Below are positions 1 through 6,532 of a stretch of 10,656 nucleotides of DNA, one piece after another. The notes beneath the pieces were generated by a model. That model saw only the letters and a list, made by a program, of their open reading frames with translations, did no database searches and was not told the origin of the DNA. The stretch lies in the NCBI GenBank assembly GCA_041648755.1, contig JBAZOJ010000125.1:1-10656 (forward strand), given 5' to 3'. The stretch is from JBAZOJ01 sp041648755 (GTDB lineage: Bacteria; Planctomycetota; B143-G9). A program made the translations under genes and the position numbers. The stretch's first letter is position 1. Each line of letters starts with the position of its first letter.

Positions 1-330
1 ATGGAGCATCATCCCGAGCGTGGACATCGAACAGACTGGAGAGAACACAACGTTCTTGTCTTTGTCCATCCCGTAATACTCCACGAGCCTCTTGATCGCC
101 AGCTTCGCCAGCCGCGCCCGGAAGTCCTTCTGCTCCTCATCTGTTGGGGCCAAGGCAGGATATGGAGTGAACTTCACGGCCTCCGCCAAAGGGCTCGTAG
201 TATCAGCCGGGCCGCGCCACAAGTCCGTTTTGCCCGAAGGCTCCGGCTGCCTGAGGAGGTACGCTCCCAATGCGACCCCGAGTGCGGTCACAGCCAAAGC
301 GGCGAAAACGAAAATGGAAGTTCTCTTCAC
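1..330 (-). CDS. Serpin family protein, exported; N-terminal 110 residues (3' end beyond left edge)
   Basis: This frame is open from a GTG at 330 to base 1 and continues outside the window. Residues 2-3 are Lys-Arg and residues 5-26 are hydrophobic, giving a signal peptide (possible cleavage near A23) or a membrane anchor. A Pro-rich linker follows to about residue 65. Residues 66-92 fit serpin helix A. Residues 93-109 (NVVFSPVCSMSTLGMML) match the serpin strand 6B / helix B signature, whose usual form is N-hydrophobic-FSP-x-S and then a small-residue helix. Serpins are about 380-residue suicide inhibitors of serine or cysteine proteases, although some are non-inhibitory. The reactive-centre loop lies near the C-terminus and is not visible here, so the target and the inhibitory status cannot be judged. 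Cys100 occupies the usual shutter serine position. The gene lies 434 bases after the large exported protein and is probably a separate transcript. The family call is by eye. Confidence 0.8.
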   Translation of the reverse strand, partial: MKRTSIFVFAALAVTALGVALGAYLLRQPEPSGKTDLWRGPADTTSPLAEAVKFTPYPALAPTDEEQKDFRARLAKLAIKRLVEYYGMDKDKNVVFSPVCSMSTLGMMLH

Positions 331-333
331 AGC

Positions 334-340
334 CCACCTC
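334..340 (-). promoter_or_regulatory. Ribosome binding site that fixes the serpin GTG start
   Basis: On the minus strand GAGGTGG is followed by the GTG at 330. The core GAGG (340-337) is separated from the start by 6 nt. No ATG in this frame lies between the site and the signal peptide, so the GTG start is well supported. Confidence 0.7.
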
Positions 341-514
341 GATTCGTATTGCCGAGTTCCGTCAAGAGAGTGGCGAATGTCTCGCGCCGTCCCTATATTC
401 GCTTGACTCCGGATTTTGTTCACGGATTTTCGACGGGCGGGACCGTTGCCCGGTCAGGCAGCCAAGGCGAGTGCGGCAGAAGGCCGTGAGCCAAGTCGAA
501 CGAAGGGCATTTTT

Positions 515-542
515 ACCACGAACCACACGAACCACACGAACG
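515..542. repeat. 9-bp tandem repeat, unit ACCACACGA
   Basis: Two exact units (522-530 and 531-539) follow a shortened unit ACCACGA (515-521) and run into a further partial ACG. Read on the minus strand it gives TTCGTGTGG units ending in GGTAAAAA. Read as codons it produces the spurious peptides TTNHTNHTN or VRVVRVV. From memory, similar peptides recur among spurious proteins of environmental bacterial genomes, which would suggest a dispersed intergenic repeat. That recollection needs a genome search to confirm. Confidence 0.75.
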
Positions 543-543
543 T

Positions 544-555
544 TTCGTCGACGAA
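544..555. repeat. 12-bp perfect palindrome directly after the tandem repeat
   Basis: TTCGTCGACGAA is its own reverse complement. It begins 4 bases after the last full repeat unit (539). It may be part of the same repeated element, or a dimeric protein binding site; nothing in the sequence decides between these. Confidence 0.6.
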
Positions 556-600
556 GCCCTGTGAGACAAAGGGGATGATCTTTGCGTGGCCCGGGAAGAG

Positions 601-647
601 TAGCCATAACGGATTCAGAGAAAACCTATGGCTATCGGAAGGCCATA
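601..647. repeat. Three inverted-repeat arms with alternative pairings
   Basis: TAGCCATA (601-608) is the exact reverse complement of TATGGCTA (627-634), with an 18-nt loop. The core of the second arm, TATGGC (627-632), is also the reverse complement of GCCATA (642-647), with a 9-nt loop. The two hairpins exclude each other. No U-tract follows on either strand, so an intrinsic terminator is unlikely. The arms are short and could be chance. Confidence 0.4.
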
Positions 648-707
648 CCTCCGGCGAGCCTTAAGCGAGTGCTCACCCTCCGGGGGGAAGCTGGGCTTGG
701 GCATAGC

Positions 708-725
708 GCCGCGCACCCGCGCGGC
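708..725 (-). terminator. GC-rich hairpin 40 nt after the large gene; possible transcript end
   Basis: GCCGCGC (708-714) pairs perfectly with GCGCGGC (719-725) across a 4-nt loop. It starts about 40 nt downstream of the stop codon at 765-767 of the large exported protein gene. On the minus strand no run of U follows, so it is not a canonical Rho-independent terminator. It may stabilise the 3' end of the mRNA or act with other factors. Confidence 0.35.
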
Positions 726-742
726 ATATTTCTTCCCTCCGG

Positions 743-770
743 CCTACAGTCTACGGCCCAGAGCCTACTT
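743..770. repeat. Degenerate 7-bp tandem repeat overlapping the stop codon of the large gene
   Basis: Four consecutive heptamers read CCTACAG, TCTACGG, CCCAGAG and CCTACTT. On the minus strand the pattern is CTGTAGG-like. The last unit contains the TAG stop of the upstream gene. The units are diverged, so the repeat call is moderate. Confidence 0.45.
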
Positions 771-3700
771 CCCCGCGGCCGTGAACAGCAATGGGATAAT
801 CTTCTCTGCGCCGATGGGCTTGCCGTCCAGCAGCAGGCGGATGGAGAACTGCAGCTTGCCCGTGTCGGGCGGTGTAATCCTGATGTTCTGGTCTGCCGTC
901 ACCGTCGTCTTCGTAACGGGCTTGCCGCCCGAATTCACAAGGCACCACTCATAGGACGGCGTCCCCGCCAGTCCGGCAGGTGGCTCGACGCGCACCGAGA
1001 AGGAGCGCTTTGCCCCGCCGTAGATGCGGAAGTTGTCAACCTGCGCCCATGCGCCAACAGGATTCACGTTGCATTCCCGCAGCGCGATTCCCTGCACAGA
1101 GTACTTGCCATTGGCCGGTTCGCCCTTTACGACATCAAGTATGTTGAACGACACGCTATGCCACTGTGCGTCGCCCTTAACATCAGGGATTTCCCCGAAC
1201 ACGCCCATAGTCATCCCGCCCCAGACCCCGATGTAGTAGTAACGGTCCTTGTAGAGCGTGAGAGGGATATTGATGGGGGTGAACTTCACGTCCTTGAAGT
1301 GTCCCTCCACCTGGAACATCAGCGACAGGTTCGAGCCCCACATCCTGTAGTCGAAGGAAATGTAGGGATAGCGGGCCGCATTGAAGGTCTCAGGATACAG
1401 AATGGTGGAGAAAAAGTGGTTGGTTGAGAGGTTGGGAAACTCCAGCGCGTACGAGCCCGTGAACGGATTGGCTGCGGCAAGAAGTCCCGGCGACCTGCGC
1501 GAAGTGGCGGAGCCGATGCCTTTTTCGTAGTTGTCGTACATCAGCGAGTCGTCGGGCAGGATACAGACCCGTTCGAGCCGCAACGGATTGGCCGAAGAAA
1601 GGGCAAGCTCACCTTCCCCAATGGTCTTGTATGACTTGCCGCCCATCACGAGCGCAGTCCACTTCGCCGAGCCGGGGGCATCATTGTAGATGCCCGAACG
1701 CAGCACAGAGAATTTCTGCGGGGTTTCCCCCTGCTTGACGAGGTTCCCGGAGTAGGTGCGGTCCCCGATCTTGAACGCAACGTCGGAAAGAGGAACCGGA
1801 GTGTCGAACTCGAACACTGCCGCCTGGTCGTCACACGAAAGCAGTGTCACGGACTTCGGCTTCGTGTCGACTGGCTTCCCGGACTCCGAGATGATGTACG
1901 TGCTGATGCCGTCAACCCGGGCGTCGCGCACGGCGATCTCCGGGCGGGTGGGCTGGAATACTATCTCGCACTGGGACTTCGCCACATTGTCGCAGAATGT
2001 CCTCGTCTTCGCGGGATCGTAGAACGCAATGGAGGAAATCGCGAACGACGAGCCCTCCGGCACTGTCTGCTCGTAGCCCGACACGATGTACATTTCCTCG
2101 ATCATATTCCTGTTGACAAGCTCGGGGAAGGTCGGGAAGTAAAAGAGCAGGCAGTTCGTGTCGCCCGACTCGATCCGCATAGGCGCCATATGGTACGCCT
2201 TGGCTGGAACCGGTGGCTTGAATAGCTGGTTGCCCTTGGGGATCTTTACCACTTCCGCGCGGTTCAGCGGGATGAGGAACCACCATTCGGACTTGACCAG
2301 AAGGAAGTACGGATTCAGGTCTCCGCGGTACTTGATGGTCATCGCGGGGTACTTCAGCGCGGAAACGGGGAAGGGCAGGAGTTTCATCCCGAGGTAGCCT
2401 TCGAGCCCGCTCTTGTATGCTGTCAGATGAAACTCGTTTTCGATCTTCTCTCGCCATAAGAGAGTCTCATCCGACGCTCCCACGGGCGACAGGGACTGGA
2501 ATCCCTTGCGGAAGGTCAGCGACAGCCCGCCGTCCGACTCGGCTGGCGAAAAGCTCTCCCAACCTGCCGACAGGGATTTTACCTTGTCGGCGGGAAGCTT
2601 TATCTCGCGGGCCTGAAGTCCGGCCCAGAATTCGGCGAGGCCCGCGACATCGGCGTCGAAAGGCGCGCGCGGAGGGGGAACATCCTTCACGACAGATGAA
2701 GCGAACGTGGACAAGAACTCGATGCTGCCCAACTGCAATGTGCGAACGTCCTTCTGCTCGATTCCCAGCGAGTCGGGGGTTGGAGGCTCAAGGCGCTCCA
2801 GTGACAAGCCGTCTATGATGGGATCGGACTCGCCGCAAAGATATTCCTCGAACAACTCGACCAACTTCACGGTTACCACGAGGAATTTGCCGTCGGTGGA
2901 CGATGAGAACAGCCGCGACGAAACAGGTATGCAGCCGTCGTTGGGGCTCGTGGACGGATTGCCCTTCAGCGGAACGCGGAAGGACTTCAGCCCGGAGCGA
3001 ATGTACAGCGCGAGCCCCGCTCCGACATCGGTCTTGAAGCGGACTCGCAGAAGCTGGCTGACACGGGCATCAATGGAGAGCTTGGGCGAGACAAAAGCAA
3101 GCCGGGAGCCGCAGAACGGGGCGCTGACCTCAACGCCGATGCGGGTGGCGCCATCCATCAGGGGAGTGGCGCAAAGGGCAGGCTGGTTAGCTGGCACAGA
3201 CCATCCGGCGGACCCCTTGGCGAAATCAAACCTGGGGGCGATGAATGTCGCAGGGTCGGGTGCTCTTGCCGAAAGGTCGGCGGTCACCCCGCAAGGCGCG
3301 GGCATCAGGGGTGTGAAAGCCTTCTCCAGACCACCCCGCTTGATAATCTGCGCGCTGATCCTGCACCGCGGAACCGTGATTCCGCTCCGACTGTTCCAGA
3401 TGGCCAGAGGACGCAGTTTGCCGTCGGCGACACCGGGAGCGGTGAGAGTATATACTTTGCCCTGAACTCCGCCCAGCAGGTTCATCCTGAAGTTGGTTTC
3501 GCGCGGCCCGCATTCCATCCTCAGCTTGAGCCATGCGTTGTGCAGCGACCACGGATCCATCTTCTCTTCGACTTTCGCATTGGCGGTCCGCCTGCCGTTG
3601 ACGAACAGCGACAATTCCTCGGGGGTGGGATAAGCGGCGGCGCCCGTGACCCCCTTGGAAAAATCTCCCGCCGAATCCGGGATGGAAAGCGAGAACCACT

Positions 3701-5210
3701 GCAGATCGTAGTACGACGGCCAGCGATATGTGATCATTTTCTCGCTGAGATAGGCATCGCAATAGATTTTGCCGCCGAACAGATGTTTGCTGTAGAGTTG
3801 CGAGGTCATCCTGTCTGAAGAAGTGAGATAGGTGTACTGCGGGCTGCATGCCCACCGCACGCCAATGTCCCAGTTGCCGTAAACGGTCATCCACGACGAT
3901 GGCGCGTCGTTGAAGGTCTCGTCTATCAGCGAGCCGCTGCACAGATTGAGCCCGCCAGAAGACGCCATTGCGTAGCCGTCCTCGGATATGACCATTCGCG
4001 CTCCATCCTTCAGCAGGTCGCCCAATCCCGGTATCTTCAGGACTGTGGGCGGAGCGAATTCGTGGCGTAGAGTAACGGTATCGCCATCGGCGTACACCCG
4101 CATCAACTTGCAGAAAGGAAAATTGGGGAAGGCGCCAATGGACGTGCCTGCGGAATCACTCAGTGTGACCTCGAACGTTGTGTCCCTGGCGGCGATAGTC
4201 AGGTCAATCAGTGCCTTGGCGGGGCCGTCGTCGCGATACGGAAGTACGATCAGGCGGGTCTTCTGGACCTTGGAGGCGAACTCGAACGCGAAGGACGCGT
4301 CATTGAAGATCGGGAGCGCATAGGAGTACCATGTCGCCTCCGTGCTCTGGTTCCAAGCATTGGGTGGCGGGATGTATGCCAGCCAGTCCGCCTCACTGCT
4401 TGCCCATTGGCGCATCAGCTTGTCGTCGGTGAAATATGTTGGGAAGCGGCGGCGAATCAGGCGGTCCTCTGAGAAGAGGCTCTGCAAGCCGTCCTTGGCG
4501 CTTGCCGCAGCCTGTGCGGGATCTTCCGGAAGCCCGGATGCAGCGCAGTCGTCAACGGTCACGCCGAAGTCCGCAGCGCCGCGCACCATGATTCCGGCCT
4601 TGCCACAAATCTCGATCGGCATCGCGGCCTCGATGACCATGCGCTCATCCACAACGCACCAAGCCATCTTGCCCTTGAAAGCCAATGCGAACGAATACCA
4701 CTGGTAGGGAACGGGGAACGACGGGGTCTTGGATAGTATGTAACGCTTGCCACCCGTCGCAAGCTCCAGAATCATGCCTTCCTTTTCGGAGAATCCGAAG
4801 AACAGGTACTCGCCCGGATCGCGGTAAGCGGCGACGACTCCAAACCTGGAGTACACGGGAGGCGTGCGCAACGAAGCCTTGAAAGCATAGGAGCGCCACC
4901 AGAACTCACCGGTGACTGCAAGGGCATCCATGGGGGATTTCCCGCGAAGGGAGAACGGATTGGCGCTCACGCCCGGGATGGCGGCCTCGTCGAGGCTCCA
5001 TTCACCTGAAACATGTGTCCAATCGCCGTTATCGGCCTTCTCGCGCATAAAGGAGTCGCGGAAGAATATCTCGGCTCCCGGCCTGTTCACCGGCAAGGTC
5101 GGCTGTACCACTTCCTCGGCCACCCCGGGAACGGGCAGCGAAAGAGAGATGATCAGGGCGGTGACCACAAGGGATGTCGCCAAGGCCCTTGCTGTCCATC
5201 CATTCCGCAT
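765..5210 (-). CDS. Very large exported modular beta-sandwich protein of unknown function
   Basis: About 1481 residues. Residues 1-31 form a signal peptide (Arg-rich start, long hydrophobic core, GVA before EE). After it I see only modules that look like beta-sandwiches. Residues 46-225, 245-425 and 427-625 each begin with a similar pattern (FFRDSFMR...W, YFTDDKLMRQW, DETFNDAPSSW) that recalls concanavalin A/LamG-like folds. Residues 656-807, 879-1067 and 1221-1399 resemble carbohydrate-binding modules; the first ends in IIDGLSLE and the last in QVDNFRIYGG. Residues 1090-1155 and 1401-1475 look Ig-like. I find no catalytic signature, transmembrane segment, lipobox or sorting tail. Glycan or surface binding is an inference from fold style alone. 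It starts 23 nt after the larA-like stop, as the last gene of the mfd unit. ATG 5210 is chosen because the signal peptide follows directly; an in-frame TTG at 5225 would add five residues. Confidence 0.87.
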   Translation of the reverse strand: MRNGWTARALATSLVVTALIISLSLPVPGVAEEVVQPTLPVNRPGAEIFFRDSFMREKADNGDWTHVSGEWSLDEAAIPGVSANPFSLRGKSPMDALAVTGEFWWRSYAFKASLRTPPVYSRFGVVAAYRDPGEYLFFGFSEKEGMILELATGGKRYILSKTPSFPVPYQWYSFALAFKGKMAWCVVDERMVIEAAMPIEICGKAGIMVRGAADFGVTVDDCAASGLPEDPAQAAASAKDGLQSLFSEDRLIRRRFPTYFTDDKLMRQWASSEADWLAYIPPPNAWNQSTEATWYSYALPIFNDASFAFEFASKVQKTRLIVLPYRDDGPAKALIDLTIAARDTTFEVTLSDSAGTSIGAFPNFPFCKLMRVYADGDTVTLRHEFAPPTVLKIPGLGDLLKDGARMVISEDGYAMASSGGLNLCSGSLIDETFNDAPSSWMTVYGNWDIGVRWACSPQYTYLTSSDRMTSQLYSKHLFGGKIYCDAYLSEKMITYRWPSYYDLQWFSLSIPDSAGDFSKGVTGAAAYPTPEELSLFVNGRRTANAKVEEKMDPWSLHNAWLKLRMECGPRETNFRMNLLGGVQGKVYTLTAPGVADGKLRPLAIWNSRSGITVPRCRISAQIIKRGGLEKAFTPLMPAPCGVTADLSARAPDPATFIAPRFDFAKGSAGWSVPANQPALCATPLMDGATRIGVEVSAPFCGSRLAFVSPKLSIDARVSQLLRVRFKTDVGAGLALYIRSGLKSFRVPLKGNPSTSPNDGCIPVSSRLFSSSTDGKFLVVTVKLVELFEEYLCGESDPIIDGLSLERLEPPTPDSLGIEQKDVRTLQLGSIEFLSTFASSVVKDVPPPRAPFDADVAGLAEFWAGLQAREIKLPADKVKSLSAGWESFSPAESDGGLSLTFRKGFQSLSPVGASDETLLWREKIENEFHLTAYKSGLEGYLGMKLLPFPVSALKYPAMTIKYRGDLNPYFLLVKSEWWFLIPLNRAEVVKIPKGNQLFKPPVPAKAYHMAPMRIESGDTNCLLFYFPTFPELVNRNMIEEMYIVSGYEQTVPEGSSFAISSIAFYDPAKTRTFCDNVAKSQCEIVFQPTRPEIAVRDARVDGISTYIISESGKPVDTKPKSVTLLSCDDQAAVFEFDTPVPLSDVAFKIGDRTYSGNLVKQGETPQKFSVLRSGIYNDAPGSAKWTALVMGGKSYKTIGEGELALSSANPLRLERVCILPDDSLMYDNYEKGIGSATSRRSPGLLAAANPFTGSYALEFPNLSTNHFFSTILYPETFNAARYPYISFDYRMWGSNLSLMFQVEGHFKDVKFTPINIPLTLYKDRYYYIGVWGGMTMGVFGEIPDVKGDAQWHSVSFNILDVVKGEPANGKYSVQGIALRECNVNPVGAWAQVDNFRIYGGAKRSFSVRVEPPAGLAGTPSYEWCLVNSGGKPVTKTTVTADQNIRITPPDTGKLQFSIRLLLDGKPIGAEKIIPLLFTAAGK

Positions 5211-5217
5211 TTCAGTA

Positions 5218-5221
5218 CCCC
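5218..5221 (-). promoter_or_regulatory. Candidate ribosome binding site for the large exported protein
   Basis: GGGG on the minus strand stands 7 nt before the ATG at 5210. It favours that start over the TTG at 5225, which has only a GGAA (5232-5229) close upstream. The match is weak, so translational coupling to the preceding gene may also help. Confidence 0.45.
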
Positions 5222-5233
5222 GCAAAAGTTCCG

Positions 5234-6532
5234 TTAACCTGCGAGTACGGGCAATGTGGCAGATGCCCTTGGCATTACAGCAACCATCGGGTCGCTGAGG
5301 CCGAGGTGCGTCAGGGCAGAGCAGTAGGCTTCCGCAACCGTGGCGGACTTTGTCATGCGAAGGATCTCAGTGTCCTGCGCGCTTAACGCGGAGACAAGGT
5401 ACACGCGGACTATCTCGCTCTTTTCCCGCCAGGCAAGCGCGGTACGACCATAGATATCGAAGTCGTCCCAAAGGGCCTTCGAGTGCGCAATTCTTGTCGG
5501 ATGCGCGAGCCACTTCTGAAGCGTCTCGAAACCGGCCCGCTCGCCAATCTCTGCCACGAGGATTATTGCGCCTCCCGGCTTTGTGGCTCGGAAAGAAAAG
5601 TCGAAGGACTTGTGGGCCTGGATCGGGTTGATATCCGACGGCCATCCGCCTGCGGATGCGATGACAATGTCGAACGTGTGCGGTATGGGGGCCTCGAGCC
5701 TTGTGCGGATCTCGCCGCAGATTGCCCGGAAAGCATGGATGATGTCGCCGCCGACCATGAAGACCGGGACGCCGTGAGGATCGACAATCGAGTTGATCAT
5801 GAAGTGCGGCGCTGGGAGAAGCGTGGTGGCCTCTTCCATATCCTCGGAAAGGGGATTGCCGTCCAGCCGCCCCATCGAGCAGGGCCCCGCAAGCGTGGAT
5901 TCGCCGTCGGGTGACAGCGAGAACTTGTGATTCGCCCGGATGGTCGTGCGCGAAGACAGCCCCGGCAGGATGGACTTTCGTCCTCCGCCAAAGCCCGCGA
6001 AGTAGTGGTACTTGGCCTCGCCGACGACAAGAAGCAGATCAGTCTCGACCGCAAGGCGGTTCAGGTGAACGGGAGTACCGCGCGAGGTTGTACCGACGTG
6101 GACATAGGAGGGACTGTCGTCGCACGCGTTGTATGTCCTGTTGGACTTCGGCCACAATGGACCGAGGATGTACTCGTATTCCTTTTCGGTGGGCGGGCGG
6201 TGGGTGCCACAGGCGACAACGGTATGAATGTTGTCTCGTGAAACTCCGGCCGCATCGAGGACATTCAGCAGAGATTGGGCGAAGTGCGGGAATCCGGTCT
6301 TGCGCGTCGCGTCAGAGACAGCGACTGTGATCTTGCGGCATCCGGACAACATTTCGGGCAGGGGGCGCGAGCAGACAGGATTGAGTATGGCGTGCCTGAG
6401 CAGGTCTTCCGGCTTCGGGCACGGAGGCGAAGCCGGGGGCTCTATTGTATGCCAGCCCGTTCCCATGGGGCAGGGGACGGTTCCCTTGCCGTAGGGCAGG
6501 GCAATTTCACTCAGGTGTTTCTTCGGTAGCAT
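5234..6532 (-). CDS. LarA-family nickel-pincer-dependent 2-hydroxyacid racemase/epimerase
   Basis: A 432-residue protein of typical length for the LarA (DUF2088) family. LarA interconverts D- and L-lactate using a nickel-pincer nucleotide cofactor; relatives act on other 2-hydroxy acids or sugar acids. The N-terminus (ALPYGKGTV, then GTGWHTIEP) matches the family start. SDATR (73-77) and CGTHRP (108-113) precede YHYFAGFGGGRKSILPG (175-191). By alignment from memory to Lactobacillus plantarum LarA, D74, R77, H111, H176, K186 (cofactor attachment), H202 (nickel ligand) and K308 match D72, R75, H108, H174, K184, H200 and K298. The spacing between H176, K186 and H202 is identical. It should therefore be active, with unknown substrate. 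The cofactor genes larB, larC and larE are not in this window. No signal peptide, so cytoplasmic. The start overlaps the preceding gene by 26 nt and has AAAGG 3 nt upstream. Confidence 0.93.
   Translation of the reverse strand: MLPKKHLSEIALPYGKGTVPCPMGTGWHTIEPPASPPCPKPEDLLRHAILNPVCSRPLPEMLSGCRKITVAVSDATRKTGFPHFAQSLLNVLDAAGVSRDNIHTVVACGTHRPPTEKEYEYILGPLWPKSNRTYNACDDSPSYVHVGTTSRGTPVHLNRLAVETDLLLVVGEAKYHYFAGFGGGRKSILPGLSSRTTIRANHKFSLSPDGESTLAGPCSMGRLDGNPLSEDMEEATTLLPAPHFMINSIVDPHGVPVFMVGGDIIHAFRAICGEIRTRLEAPIPHTFDIVIASAGGWPSDINPIQAHKSFDFSFRATKPGGAIILVAEIGERAGFETLQKWLAHPTRIAHSKALWDDFDIYGRTALAWREKSEIVRVYLVSALSAQDTEILRMTKSATVAEAYCSALTHLGLSDPMVAVMPRASATLPVLAG

Larger units (their letters stand above)
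331..764. other. Repeat-rich intergenic spacer without a convincing gene
   Basis: These 434 bases separate the large exported protein gene from the serpin gene. Open frames here show no family signature; two of them only translate a 9-bp repeat into NHTNHT or VRVVRVV. The spacer contains a direct repeat CGGATTTT (410-417 and 423-430), a 5-bp hairpin (441-445 with 451-455), the tandem repeat and palindrome at 515-555, inverted repeats at 601-647, the 7-mer CCTCCGG at 648, 677 and 736, a GC hairpin at 708-725 and a degenerate heptamer repeat at 743-770. A promoter for the serpin gene is expected between about 340 and 500. A TTGACG lies at 366-361 on the minus strand, but no matching -10 box stands at a normal distance, so no promoter is called. 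Confidence 0.7.

Noticed and set aside
340..440. Possible sigma-70 promoter for the serpin gene (TTGACG at 366-361, TATAGG near 397-392, minus strand)
   Set aside because: The -35-like box has no -10 at 16-18 nt, and the -10-like box has no good -35 upstream. The pieces do not combine into one promoter.
1..489. A long plus-strand open frame across the serpin N-terminus
   Set aside because: It is antisense to the serpin frame, has no upstream ribosome binding site in the window and no family resemblance. The minus-strand frame has a clear motif, signal peptide and ribosome binding site.
416..664. Open frames translating the 9-bp repeat (NHTNHT or VRVVRVV peptides)
   Set aside because: The peptides are only read-outs of the tandem repeat, with no conserved flanks or supported start.
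632..727. A 31-codon minus-strand open frame with a GGAGG 8 nt before its ATG
   Set aside because: The GGAGG belongs to the CCTCCGG repeat that also occurs at 648 and 677, and the start codon abuts the GC hairpin. The peptide is rich in Arg, Ala and Pro with no recognisable feature, so repeat structure explains it better than a gene.
582..1427. A 281-codon plus-strand open frame
   Set aside because: Most of it is antisense to the C-terminal coding part of the large exported protein, whose frame is intact for about 1481 codons. High GC content produces such long shadow frames.
5223..5225. TTG start for the large exported protein, five codons upstream of the ATG
   Set aside because: The ATG at 5210 has a GGGG at 7 nt and leads directly into a standard signal peptide. 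The TTG cannot be fully excluded but is less likely.
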